Positions 16,673 to 24,946 of a DNA stretch of 25,061 bases are shown here, in pieces. Source of the DNA: an uncultured Eubacteriales bacterium (GTDB lineage Bacteria; Bacillota; Clostridia; Oscillospirales; Oscillospiraceae); the NCBI GenBank assembly GCA_949744025.1, contig CATJWA010000214.1, positions 1 through 25,061 of the forward strand, in the 5' to 3' direction. Below the pieces are notes generated by a model that had not been told where the DNA came from, searched no databases, and saw nothing but the letters and a program-made list of their open reading frames with translations. The translations under genes were made by a program, and so were the position numbers. Each line of letters opens with the position of its first letter. Position 1 is the first letter of the stretch.

Positions 16673-17977
16673 TCAGAATATCATGGCGCATATAAATGAG
16701 AGGATTATTCCAATCACAAGCTGAAACGCGGCCATCTTCATCTGATCCTTGAATAACTGGGCACTCAGCTTCTCATTCTGGCAAACCGCAAGGGCGAAGG
16801 AACCGCTGCCGGAAAACGGGAAGCATCCGGTGGAACTGCAGCCAACCGCAATCGCTATATAGATTATCAGCGGATTGAGCCCCGATGCGGCGACTATCGC
16901 CGGCACGATAGCAAACAGGGTTGGGATTGCCACATTGTTTGTCGAGACAAACATCGACAAAATTCCGCCCACAAGGAAAAGCATGGGAACAACAAAGAAC
17001 TTGGGAATTGAGGTGCCTATCCAATCTCCGACGACCTCAATCGCCCCGCCGGCAGCCGCAACATTTATAAGCATACCGACGCCGCAAATCATAATTATAG
17101 TGGTCCAGGGGACCTGCTTGACTATGACATTTTTAGTGTCTCCCAGCTTCAGGACCGCGCTGACGGCAGCCAGAACCGTCGCGACAAAGCCGACGTCAAT
17201 CTGTCTGGAAAACGCCTTTATCGCTTTGCTGCCCGTGATGGTGGCGATGGCGGTCGGAAGTATAATCACGGCAACCATTATGACAACGAGGATAAGAGCG
17301 GTGCGCTGTTTTTTATCAAAGGGCTCCGGAGGGGTCAGGTCATTCTGGCTTGTCATATACGTTGGTCCCTTGAGAAAAATGTACATGAGAAGGCCGCAGA
17401 TAAAGAAGAACACAAGGTATCCGAGGAAAACGCCGGTCATGTAGGTACCGACTCCCTCGGCTAGCTCCCCGTTTGTGATTACGCCCACCTGGACCGCATA
17501 TCCGGCCGACCATGGAACATAGCACATCATATTGGTGCCGCAAGTGAACATCGCAAAACCGAGAATTGCGTTTTTACCAGTGCGCTCGCAGATGTTGAAT
17601 ACCAGAGGACAGCATATAGCCGCCACTGCGAAGGGGTTGGCTCCGGTAGAGGTAAGCACCACCGCGATGAGCATGATGGTGAACGGGAGCAGAGCGGGAT
17701 AATTGCGGGTTTTGTACAGGAGGATGCTCGCAATCTTGTTCGCGGCTCCGGTCTCGTTCACATAGCCGAAGAAAAGGCACAGTGAAACAACCGTAAACAT
17801 TGTGCTCGTCGGCCAGAAGGCCACAGTATCCTTGACGGAGTTGCCCATAAGGAACACCGAAACTATGTATGTAACAGGGAGCGCCAGCAGACCTATGTTG
17901 ATGTTGAGCTTGTTGCCGATAAAGACACAGGCGGCAACACACACGATGCAAACAATAAGCAGTGTTACAGGTGACAT
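16673..17977 (-). CDS. Ion-transporter-superfamily carboxylate permease (MatC/SLC13-like)
   Basis: This 434-residue polytopic membrane protein has about 11-12 hydrophobic segments, with no long soluble domain. The N-terminal part (KLNINIGLLALPVTYIVS) resembles the MatC dicarboxylate-carrier N-terminal domain. Paired re-entrant-type loops, TSTGANPFAV near residue 110 and STGCFPFSGSGSF near 385, fit the inverted-repeat fold of the ion transporter (IT) superfamily, which includes SLC13/DASS and DcuC-like carriers. It likely imports or exchanges a di- or tricarboxylate with sodium or protons. GGGGG precedes the ATG at suitable distance. It is the last gene of the GRE3 operon, 35 bases after a PrpD-family gene, so its substrate is probably that of GRE3 and the PrpD proteins. 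Exact subfamily and substrate are uncertain. Confidence 0.8.
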   Translation of the reverse strand: MSPVTLLIVCIVCVAACVFIGNKLNINIGLLALPVTYIVSVFLMGNSVKDTVAFWPTSTMFTVVSLCLFFGYVNETGAANKIASILLYKTRNYPALLPFTIMLIAVVLTSTGANPFAVAAICCPLVFNICERTGKNAILGFAMFTCGTNMMCYVPWSAGYAVQVGVITNGELAEGVGTYMTGVFLGYLVFFFICGLLMYIFLKGPTYMTSQNDLTPPEPFDKKQRTALILVVIMVAVIILPTAIATITGSKAIKAFSRQIDVGFVATVLAAVSAVLKLGDTKNVIVKQVPWTTIIMICGVGMLINVAAAGGAIEVVGDWIGTSIPKFFVVPMLFLVGGILSMFVSTNNVAIPTLFAIVPAIVAASGLNPLIIYIAIAVGCSSTGCFPFSGSGSFALAVCQNEKLSAQLFKDQMKMAAFQLVIGIILSFICAMIF

Positions 17978-18012
17978 ATCTTTATACCCCCAAATTTAAT
18001 TATTTCCCTCTC

Positions 18013-19395
18013 TCAGAAAAGAGCCGCAAGCTCTTTAATGTCGGCCATCTCGTCAATACTCTCGATGGCTTCATAAAGGCGTGTGATTTTTTCATTTCCG
18101 TAAGCCTTACGGTAAAGGCCGCAGCATGAATAGAATTTTTCCTTCACCTGTTTCTCGGACAGCGGGAAGCCCGTACCCCCCATGGGATTTTCCCTGTGCG
18201 CGGTAAAATCGCCGCGGCAGGTCCTCACTGTCATATCTACCCAATGAGCCTGAGCCTTTGTAAAGCCGGAATCAACCTCATATGTAATTTTCCTTGCGTT
18301 TTTGAGGACAGCCGCGTCTGCAAGGCGTTCCGGCGTGAAGCTCCCCACATTCACGTTTCCGTAAGCCAGAACCGTGCCCAGCACAAACGGCATGCTTGAT
18401 TTCGCGATTGACGGAGACTCAGGACGGCATTTTGACTCATACGGCTCAAGAGTCATGGTGCAGGCTTCGAACACCTTGACGTGTACCTCAACGATTTCAT
18501 CCGCGCTCAGATTGTTCTCAGACATGATATCGGTCAGCGAATTAATGCTCGTATGGGTGTGCTTGCAGCTTGGCCAGGGCTTGAATGTAATGTTCTCCGT
18601 CTCAAAGGTTTTTCCTAAATTGTTCACCACCCTTTCCAAGTCCGCGTTGTCCCTGGCGTACATGTTGTAGTAGCCGAATTTGCCCTCCAAAGGAAATTCA
18701 AATCCGGCCGGTATGCCGTGCTTTGCCATGAGCGTGCTGCGAACAACGGCCTGCGCCGCGAATCCGTCGCGGATTGTGCGAATCACCGATGCCTTGTCTA
18801 CAGCAGCTTCCGCGGAGCAGGTAAACTGCGTCATCGTCATCGCGAGCGTGTCAAGAATCTGCTGCCTGCTCAGTCGGGCCAGCCTTCCCGCTCCGAAAAC
18901 GGCTCCCACAGCGGACATAAGCGGCGGCATGTACCACCCGTACTTCATAAGGTCCTCATTCGGCCCCATTGCTATGCGGCAGGCTATATCAGTGCCGATA
19001 ACCATCGCGGCCACAAAGTCCCTTCCGCTGATTCCGCCCAAATGCTCGGCAAGGGCAAGCAGAGCCGGAAACACCACGGCGGTCGGATGGACAATGGCGT
19101 CGTGTCCGTCGTCAAAGTCCAGCGCGTGAGCCAAAGCGCCGTTTGCCAGCGCAGCGTTCTCCGCAGTCACCCTGATGTCCGAGGAGAGTATGGTGCACCG
19201 TCCGGCTGTGTCCGCGGCATATTTTCCGACGTTGACTGATGCCATGTCCAGGGTGGTAGCGGCCATCATGCAGGCAATTATGTCATTTATACAGTGCTTT
19301 TCGACCTCAATCGCCCTTTTGCTCAGCTGCTCATAGGTACAGCCCAAAGCGTAGTCAATCATCTGCGTCGTAATATGCCGCTTTTGATTTCCCAT
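18013..19395 (-). CDS. MmgE/PrpD family protein, copy A
   Basis: This 460-residue protein belongs to the MmgE/PrpD fold family, which contains 2-methylcitrate dehydratase, cis-aconitate decarboxylase and iminodisuccinate epimerase. All act on polycarboxylates without a metal or cofactor. The family's central stretch is visible as ALANGALAHALDFDDGHDAIVHP near residues 85-110, followed by the GxxxGAGRLARLS helix region near 170. I chose the ATG at 19395, 7 bases after GGGGG; an ATG two codons upstream abuts that site. The gene lies between a second PrpD paralogue and the carboxylate permease in the GRE3 operon. The two copies are clearly diverged, so they may form a heteromer or catalyse successive steps. 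The specific reaction cannot be read from the sequence. Confidence 0.88.
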   Translation of the reverse strand: MGNQKRHITTQMIDYALGCTYEQLSKRAIEVEKHCINDIIACMMAATTLDMASVNVGKYAADTAGRCTILSSDIRVTAENAALANGALAHALDFDDGHDAIVHPTAVVFPALLALAEHLGGISGRDFVAAMVIGTDIACRIAMGPNEDLMKYGWYMPPLMSAVGAVFGAGRLARLSRQQILDTLAMTMTQFTCSAEAAVDKASVIRTIRDGFAAQAVVRSTLMAKHGIPAGFEFPLEGKFGYYNMYARDNADLERVVNNLGKTFETENITFKPWPSCKHTHTSINSLTDIMSENNLSADEIVEVHVKVFEACTMTLEPYESKCRPESPSIAKSSMPFVLGTVLAYGNVNVGSFTPERLADAAVLKNARKITYEVDSGFTKAQAHWVDMTVRTCRGDFTAHRENPMGGTGFPLSEKQVKEKFYSCCGLYRKAYGNEKITRLYEAIESIDEMADIKELAALF

Positions 19396-19445
19396 TCGCA
19401 TTCCCCCTATTCTTTAATCATAAATATGGATTCCCAAAATATTTT

Positions 19446-19497
19446 CTGCCGAACTTTCGGCGTCAGGCCCGTGTCAGGGCGCAATCGCCCCTACGCC
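19446..19497 (-). repeat. REP-like palindromic element between the two PrpD genes
   Basis: Immediately after the stop of PrpD copy B are two small palindromes: GGGCG-CAAT-CGCCC (19477-19490) and GCCGAA-CT-TTCGGC (19448-19461). The minus-strand text GCGTAGGGGCGATTGCGCCC resembles intergenic repeats I recall from gut clostridial genomes. Family membership needs a genome-wide search. Confidence 0.4.
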
Positions 19498-20901
19498 TCA
19501 GTCAAGCAGGGCACAGAAGCTCCCAAAATCAGGGCAATCCTCAAGCTTGAGAATCGCATCAAGAATCTGCGCGCTTTCCTCGTGGCTGTACGGACGCAGT
19601 CCATGGGACATGCAGTCAAAAAACTTGCCTTCCGTCTGCTCCCTGCTCAGCGGCATCAGCGGGCTGCCCGGGGACACAAAGCTTTCGCTGCTGTATTTTC
19701 CTCCGTCCGCAGTCGTAATGATAACCTCGACGTGGTCGTCGGGAAACTGCTCCGGCTTCTCCTGCGCACGACGCTCATAAGTCACCATGTCCGCCAGCTC
19801 AAGCAGTCTTCTGTCCTCAAGCGCCATTTCGGTGTAAAGCTCCAGGGTAACGCCTCCGTTCACGGCGGCCAGCGCCAGGGTAAACGGCAGGCTGAACTTG
19901 GCCGCCGCCAGCGACTTCGGGCGGTATTTCACCTCATGGGGCTCCAGAAGGTTCAAATGCGGCTTGTTTACAACGAGGTGTATACCGCGTATGTCCTCCT
20001 GCTTCAGTCCGTTTTCCTCCATAACACGCAGCAGGGTATCCAGAGCCGCGTGGGCGGTGCCGCAGCAGGGCCACGGCTTGAGCCGGAGCCTGCCGGCCTC
20101 CCAGCGCTCGCCCAGGCCGCCGAGAATCGTCTCGGGGCCGTACCCGTTTCTGAAGCAGCTCATATAAAGTCCGAAGGCGCCCTCAAAAGGCTCGTCCATG
20201 CGGGCATGAACACCCTTTTGCGCCAAAAGCACCCCGAACATCGCCGCTCTGGCGGCAAGAGCCTCGCGAACGCCGCGCAGGACAGACCCGGCGGACCTTG
20301 CGCTCTGCCCCGGAAGAATGATCTGTGTCATGCACAGGCTCAGAGCGTCTAAAGTCTGCATCTCGTTCAGCCCTGCGAGGCGGGACGCGCCGAGCACCGC
20401 CCCGTAGGCGGCGAACATGGGAGGGGAATACAGTCCGCAGTCCGTCAGGTCGTTGACCGTCAGCGCCAGCTTCAGCCGTATCGCAATCTCGCTGGCAATG
20501 ACCATGGCGTCAAGCACCTGCCGGCCGCTCCTGCCAAGAGCCTGCCCCAGCGCTATCATAACCGGAATCGACGCGGTGTTGGGATGGGCCTTGGCCGCGT
20601 CGTGCCCGTCCTCATAGTCAAGCGCGTGTATCAGGCTTCCGTTCGCAAGCGCCGCCATAAGGAGAGACGCCTTGTATGGCGTACCTATAATCTTGCATGT
20701 ACCCTCCGGGCTGTTCTCCCTCGCAAACTCGATAAACCCGAGACAGGCAGGCTCGAGCGACGCGGCCGCAGCCATGACGCCTATAGAGTCGGCCAGAATA
20801 CGCTTTTGAAAGTCAATAACCTCACTGGGTATGTCCTCAGACCTGTAGTGCAGGGCAAAGTCTATGAGTTTTTCCGTCAGTCTTTCACAATTCACAGCCA
20901 T
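19498..20901 (-). CDS. MmgE/PrpD family protein, copy B
   Basis: This 467-residue protein is the second MmgE/PrpD-family member of the operon. It shares with copy A the ALANGSLIHALDYEDGHDA core near residues 85-105, a YSPPMFAAYGAVLGASRLAGL segment and a C-terminal SPGSPLMPLS region matching copy A's GGTGFPLS. Here AKAHPN stands where copy A has IVHPT, one residue longer, so the active-site loop differs. Family members dehydrate, decarboxylate or epimerise polycarboxylates. GGGGAGAGGAG lies just before the ATG. It is 32 bases after GRE3, the tightest junction in the operon, which makes it the best candidate for a direct partner acting on the GRE3 substrate or product. Confidence 0.88.
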   Translation of the reverse strand: MAVNCERLTEKLIDFALHYRSEDIPSEVIDFQKRILADSIGVMAAAASLEPACLGFIEFARENSPEGTCKIIGTPYKASLLMAALANGSLIHALDYEDGHDAAKAHPNTASIPVMIALGQALGRSGRQVLDAMVIASEIAIRLKLALTVNDLTDCGLYSPPMFAAYGAVLGASRLAGLNEMQTLDALSLCMTQIILPGQSARSAGSVLRGVREALAARAAMFGVLLAQKGVHARMDEPFEGAFGLYMSCFRNGYGPETILGGLGERWEAGRLRLKPWPCCGTAHAALDTLLRVMEENGLKQEDIRGIHLVVNKPHLNLLEPHEVKYRPKSLAAAKFSLPFTLALAAVNGGVTLELYTEMALEDRRLLELADMVTYERRAQEKPEQFPDDHVEVIITTADGGKYSSESFVSPGSPLMPLSREQTEGKFFDCMSHGLRPYSHEESAQILDAILKLEDCPDFGSFCALLD

Positions 20902-20933
20902 AAGCTCCTCTCCCCGTTATCTGTCTCTCTTTG

Positions 20934-23381
20934 TTAAAGCTCCTGCTCGCTGCGCAGAATAATGTCGTTTTGTATCTGCTGCGACAGCTGCACGAAATAC
21001 GCGCTGAAGCCTCCGACGCGGACAAGAAGCTCCCTGTGCTCGTCAGGCTTTTTCTGCGCCTCCAGCAGCTCCTCGTTGTCCACAAGGTTATACTGGATAT
21101 GCGTTCCTCCCGCTCCGAGGAAAGCGTTGGTCAGTGAGGCGAGCTTCTCCACGTCGGCGTCGGTCTTTATGATGCTTTTCGGAAATTTCTGATTGAGCGC
21201 CTGAACATACGAGTGGTCGCCGAAGTTTGCCTTGAGCACCGAAAGCAGCACGGCGGTGGGGCCGTTCTCATCCATACCGCGCATCGGCGAAGCGGAGCCG
21301 TCATTAAGCGGCTCAAAGGCCTTTCTCCCGTTGGGCAGGGCGCCGACGCCGAGTCCCGCCGCGTAGTGCCAGCTCAGACCCTCGCGCAGGCTCTTGAAGC
21401 GCGGATATATGCCGTTGTCATAGCTTGTAATGGAGTCGGCCGACATACGGCTGACACGGCGGGCAAGCAGGTCCACCTCCTCAATGTCGTTTCCGAATTT
21501 GGGCGCTTTCAGGCACATCTGCCGTATCTCCTCGCCGCGCTCTCCGGCGAAGTCCGAGTCAAGCGCATCTATGAGCTCCTTCATCGTCAGCGCCTTGGTG
21601 TCAAACACAAGGTGCTTAACCGCCATGAGCGAGTCGGCGGTGTCGATAACCGCCCGGTCAGTGATTCCGTATTCGCTCATCGGAGTGGGAACCATGGTAT
21701 CGTGGCCGTAATCCATGCAATGCTGAAGCGATATAACGCTCAGGAAAGGCAGGCGCAGGTACGCCGCCTGAACGTCTCGCGCAAGATTCGCCATCCATAA
21801 GGTCCGGTGCATAATGAAGCGGTGCTGTGCCTCATAGGCGTTCCAAAGAGCCTCAAAGCTCTTAAACTCACGCGCGTCTCCGGTCTCAAGGCCCAGCTTT
21901 TTGCCCGTTGCCGCAACACCGTTGTGCAGCGCCAGGTGCAGAATGGCCGCGTTGTTGAAGCCCGCCGCGCCGCACTTGTACTCAGACCGCTGCGGCAGAG
22001 CCGGCCACACACAGCCGCGCCCGACCCAGTCGCGCGCCTCCTCCAGAGGGACGCCGTCCCTGACAAACATATCTATAATCCCCTCCTCGTTCTCAAACAG
22101 GGGGATTCCTCCGCCGGTTAAAACGTTCGTCTTTATCGCCTTGCGCATAAGCCACATTGGGACGTCGTGATTCCAGCGGATGCCCACGGTCGGCGAGGAC
22201 TGGCACAGCAGTCCAATCGCGTGCAGGAACAGATAGCTCAGCTCGTTTGTCCCCTCATAGCCGTCCGCGGTAATACCGCAGAGGTTAATGCTGTTTACCG
22301 CGAAGGTTATCTGGTGAGTTTCCCTGTGTGTGCCGGTATCAACGTATATGGTGGTGCCCCAGCGCCCAATCAGCTCGGCGAGCATGTTCAGAGCCCTGTC
22401 AACAGACAGCGCGCCGGACTTGATATCGTTTATAAAATATGGATAGAGGTACTGGTCCCCGCGCCCCCACTGGGGATGGTTGTGCATCGGGTGCTCAATG
22501 CCCTTGCAGATGCCCACGATGGCCATGCTCTGCAGCGCCTCATGGAAATTCCTCGCCGGGTACTCGGGAACGCGTCGGCAGGTCTCCGCAATCTCCAGAA
22601 GCTCGGCTTTTCTGTCCTCGTTCGGCTCGGAGGCGGACATCTCCTCCGCCAGAGTGGCGTAACGGTGAGACAGCGCGATGCACGCCTCGCACACTATTAT
22701 TGCTGCCTTCCAGAAATAGAACTTATGGGGGTCCTGACGCTGATTCGCTATAAAGTCGTCAATGTGCCCCTGTGCCTCCTCTATAAAGGAACGCAGACCC
22801 TTTGTAAGGAGCTTTTTGAAATCAACCGTATTTGTGGAGTTGCCGAAGTTGCCCGTGTTCAGCGGCGGGTCCTTGAGCCGGGCCTGAAGTATGTCCTGCG
22901 GCCATGTGCCCAGAACATCGGCCCAGACCTTATTGCCCATGTCTGCCGGACTGTGTCCTCCGAAGGTACGCGCCGCGTCGCGCAGGACCTCAAGCTCCTC
23001 ATCCGTAATCTGGGACTGGTCGTTCATGGAAAACTGAATTTTTCCGTCGTCGTTCCAGATTCCGTCCAGATAATCCCCGCAGGTGTCGATAGCCGTGTAC
23101 GCGCCCACAACCGTGGGCCCCATACGGCCGACTATATAGTCAAAGTCAAGAATGCTCAGCTCAATATTTTTTACCACGTGCTCAAACAGCTTTGCACGGC
23201 GAATCTCAATATCCTCTCCCTGCGTCATTTTCCAGGACTGTGTGGCATACTTCTGTCTGTCAACATGCAGCTTGTACGGAGCGGCCTTGACCGCCGCCTT
23301 CCAGCGTATGCGCTTGTCGTCCAGAACCGTCGCGTCTATTTTCTCAAGAATGGATTTGTCAACAATATATTTTGGCTCCAT
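20934..23381 (-). CDS. Glycyl radical enzyme lacking the C-x-E glutamate (GRE3)
   Basis: This 815-residue protein is a full-length glycyl radical enzyme with the C-terminal motif RVGGFSAYF (radical at Gly791). Its thiyl loop reads GRGCVWPAL: Cys457 is present, but Trp459 replaces the glutamate that serves as general base in dehydratases, C-N lyases and 4-hydroxyphenylacetate decarboxylase. The reading frame is intact around it. Alkyl- and arylalkylsuccinate synthases also lack this glutamate, so a fumarate-adding or other non-eliminating reaction is possible; that is inference. There is no small Fe-S subunit gene nearby, as decarboxylases or benzylsuccinate synthase would have. It has its own promoter, heads an operon with two PrpD-family genes and a carboxylate permease, and lies downstream of a LysR gene. 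The nearest activase is 20 kb away. Confidence 0.92.
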   Translation of the reverse strand: MEPKYIVDKSILEKIDATVLDDKRIRWKAAVKAAPYKLHVDRQKYATQSWKMTQGEDIEIRRAKLFEHVVKNIELSILDFDYIVGRMGPTVVGAYTAIDTCGDYLDGIWNDDGKIQFSMNDQSQITDEELEVLRDAARTFGGHSPADMGNKVWADVLGTWPQDILQARLKDPPLNTGNFGNSTNTVDFKKLLTKGLRSFIEEAQGHIDDFIANQRQDPHKFYFWKAAIIVCEACIALSHRYATLAEEMSASEPNEDRKAELLEIAETCRRVPEYPARNFHEALQSMAIVGICKGIEHPMHNHPQWGRGDQYLYPYFINDIKSGALSVDRALNMLAELIGRWGTTIYVDTGTHRETHQITFAVNSINLCGITADGYEGTNELSYLFLHAIGLLCQSSPTVGIRWNHDVPMWLMRKAIKTNVLTGGGIPLFENEEGIIDMFVRDGVPLEEARDWVGRGCVWPALPQRSEYKCGAAGFNNAAILHLALHNGVAATGKKLGLETGDAREFKSFEALWNAYEAQHRFIMHRTLWMANLARDVQAAYLRLPFLSVISLQHCMDYGHDTMVPTPMSEYGITDRAVIDTADSLMAVKHLVFDTKALTMKELIDALDSDFAGERGEEIRQMCLKAPKFGNDIEEVDLLARRVSRMSADSITSYDNGIYPRFKSLREGLSWHYAAGLGVGALPNGRKAFEPLNDGSASPMRGMDENGPTAVLLSVLKANFGDHSYVQALNQKFPKSIIKTDADVEKLASLTNAFLGAGGTHIQYNLVDNEELLEAQKKPDEHRELLVRVGGFSAYFVQLSQQIQNDIILRSEQEL

Positions 23382-23426
23382 AATGAAATCATCCTCTCTA
23401 AAAATTTAGATATATTTCACATGTCA

Positions 23427-23456
23427 ACTATATCAAACGCGTGTATTTATAGTCAA
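23427..23456 (-). promoter_or_regulatory. Sigma-A-type promoter for the GRE3 operon
   Basis: On the minus strand TTGACT (23451-23456) and TATAGT (23427-23432) are 18 bases apart, each matching 5 of 6 consensus bases. They lie about 45 bases before the GRE3 start, between the LysR terminator and the gene, so GRE3 is not simply read through from LysR. Confidence 0.65.
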
Positions 23457-23493
23457 ACAACATATATTACCGTGTGGCAACTGAAACTTGACG

Positions 23494-23524
23494 AAAAAAG
23501 AGCCCGCGCATAAGGCGCGGGCTC
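23494..23524 (-). terminator. Intrinsic terminator of the LysR gene
   Basis: A perfect 10-bp GC-rich stem (23500-23509 with 23515-23524) with a 5-base loop is followed on the minus strand by TTTTTT. It lies 15 bases after the LysR stop codon. Confidence 0.9.
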
Positions 23525-23539
23525 GACAGGTTCCGTATT

Positions 23540-24415
23540 TTAATCCAGGCATGATATTACAGCATTGCGAAAGGCTTTTGCCTCCGGAGTCAGCTCATCC
23601 CCCTTTCGGGTTATGAGGAAAACATCCCAGTTCATCTCATCGTCCTCAAATGGTATTGCCCTCAGTCTGCCTGTGCAGAGCTTTCCCGCGGAAATGGAAT
23701 TGATAACGCCGCAGCGGAGCCCCATCTCGGCCATGTACACCGCCAGACGAGGGTCGTCAATGTATGAGTAATCCAAAAACACACCGCTGCGCTTCGCCAG
23801 TTCAAAAAGGGCTCGGGTGGAATTCATGCTGCCGTTCATAATCGCAATAGGCACTCCCCTAAGATCAGAGACCGCTATCGACGCCTTATTGCAGAACGGA
23901 TGGGATTCATTTACGATAAGCACGTTCCGTCCCGAATAAACGTGCCTGGCATTCAGAGACTGTGTGTCCACCGGCCCCGCGCACATACCCACGTCCGCCG
24001 CGCCTTCCATCACCGTCTTTTCACATTCCCTGTCAGAGCCCACATGCAGATGCAGCGGAACATCGGGGCAGCGTTCCTTAAACAGCTCAATTGGCCTGCG
24101 CGCGAAACGCTCCACCGTTCCCCGTACCAGCATCACGGATACAGAGCGCACGCCGCCCGCTCCGCCGGAAAAATGCTCCGCGCACTCATCAAGTATTCTC
24201 AAAACCTGCTCCGCCTTCGGCAGCAGATAGTTTCCGGCGTCCGTCAGTATTATACCCTGCTGCGTTCGCTCAAACACCCTGCACCCGATTTCATCCTCAA
24301 GCCTGTTAATTGACAGGCTTATTCCCTGTGATGAGATATAGCAAGCCTGTGCAGCTTTCGCAAAGCTCCTGCACCGGCAAATCGCCTCAAAATGCCGCAG
24401 CTGCTTTACTTCCAT
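23540..24415 (-). CDS. LysR-family transcriptional regulator
   Basis: This 291-residue protein is a LysR-type regulator. The N-terminal winged helix-turn-helix (residues 1-60) shows the usual pattern FxxICxxxSFAKAAQACYISSQGISLSINRLE, then E-x-G-C-x-V-F-E-R and L-T-D-A-G. The rest is the periplasmic-binding-protein-like effector domain (about 85-285). GGGGG stands 7 bases before the ATG. It is separated from the GRE3 operon by a terminator and a separate promoter, and most likely controls that operon in response to its carboxylate substrate. It is the only regulator gene in the window, so control of GRE1 and GRE2 by it is possible but unsupported. Confidence 0.92.
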   Translation of the reverse strand: MEVKQLRHFEAICRCRSFAKAAQACYISSQGISLSINRLEDEIGCRVFERTQQGIILTDAGNYLLPKAEQVLRILDECAEHFSGGAGGVRSVSVMLVRGTVERFARRPIELFKERCPDVPLHLHVGSDRECEKTVMEGAADVGMCAGPVDTQSLNARHVYSGRNVLIVNESHPFCNKASIAVSDLRGVPIAIMNGSMNSTRALFELAKRSGVFLDYSYIDDPRLAVYMAEMGLRCGVINSISAGKLCTGRLRAIPFEDDEMNWDVFLITRKGDELTPEAKAFRNAVISCLD

Positions 24416-24523
24416 GTTTCAGCCCCCGTATATACTGTTTCCGTTTGCCGCAGAGCGTATCAAGCCCTCCCAAAGCTAAAATCCGGAAACAATCCGCAAG
24501 AATTTTCGTTTAACCTGAAATTT

Positions 24524-24552
24524 ATCATACTCCTTTTGTCTCGGATAGTCCA
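24524..24552 (-). promoter_or_regulatory. Candidate promoter of the LysR gene
   Basis: On the minus strand TGGACT (24547-24552) and TATGAT (24524-24529) are 17 bases apart. The -10 box matches 5 of 6 bases, the -35 box only 4. It would leave a leader of about 100 bases before the LysR start. Confidence 0.3.
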
Positions 24553-24682
24553 GCATTTTCACCCGAGTTTGTCTCATGTATATGGAAGCCGTACCCTGAC
24601 CATTGCGTACATACCATTAGTGGACAAGTACGGTTTTGCGTTTTGACACACTTGCAATCGGAGAAAACCATATGACATAAGG

Positions 24683-24708
24683 GTGGGACGGGCAAAAGCC
24701 CGTCCCAC
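24683..24708. terminator. GC-rich hairpin in the LysR-flagellin intergenic region
   Basis: An 11-bp perfect stem (GTGGGACGGGC) with a 4-base A (plus) or T (minus) loop occurs here. Neither side has a real T-run after the stem, so termination is possible but not clear. It is the last structure downstream of the flagellin gene on the minus strand. No supported ORF was found between 24416 and 24946. Confidence 0.45.
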
Positions 24709-24773
24709 TGATTTGCTTATGCTATTTTCCCAAAAACAACTGCTTCTGGTAATGCAAGCAGGGCCAAGCAGCC

Positions 24774-24938
24774 TGTATTTCTCCCCCGAAAGGGGGAGAA
24801 ATACAAACAGACATTACCTAAGCACGCCCTGCGTTGTCCTGTATTCTTCCCACGAAAGGGGGGAGAAATACAAACAGACATTACCTAAGCGCGCCCTGCG
24901 TTGTCCTGTATTCTTCCCCCGAAAGGGGGAAGAATACA
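24774..24938 (-). repeat. Triplicated hairpin with flagellin-tail-like spacers
   Basis: Three copies of a 32-33-base palindrome with the same GAAA loop on the plus strand lie at 24774-24805, 24840-24872 and 24907-24938, a period of 66-67 bases. The first and third are perfect 14-bp stems; the middle one has mismatches. The two 34-base spacers are identical except for one base. On the minus strand each spacer can be read as the end of a flagellin: codons for TTQGVLR, then TAA, then TGTCTGTTTGTATT. This lines up with the true flagellin tail, stop codon and following hairpin at 24907-24960. The array looks like tandem duplication of the flagellin 3' end with its terminator-like hairpin. Confidence 0.75.
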
Positions 24939-24946
24939 AATAATCA

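Noticed and set aside
1103..23381. Pyruvate formate-lyase as identity for any of the three GREs
   Set aside because: PFL has two adjacent catalytic cysteines. All three proteins have a single cysteine in the thiyl loop, in a G-C-x-x context.
1103..23381. A GRE-associated bacterial microcompartment locus
   Set aside because: No shell-protein genes, aldehyde dehydrogenase or phosphotransacylase occur in the window, and none of the GREs has a long N-terminal encapsulation extension.
20934..23381. GRE3 as a decayed gene because of the missing glutamate
   Set aside because: The frame is intact over 815 residues, the radical glycine and cysteine motifs are kept, and it has a good promoter and tightly spaced operon partners.
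24516..24610. Possible 30-codon minus-strand peptide (starts MVCTQWSG) upstream of the LysR gene
   Set aside because: It has no ribosome site, no recognisable family and would overlap the best LysR promoter candidate.
24774..24938. CRISPR-like regular repeats
   Set aside because: Only three units exist, the spacers are nearly identical rather than unique, the repeats are full palindromes, and no cas gene is nearby.
24683..24943. 86-codon plus-strand open frame across the repeats
   Set aside because: It translates the hairpin array into a repeated peptide and has no family match. The DNA is better explained as duplicated flagellin 3' ends.
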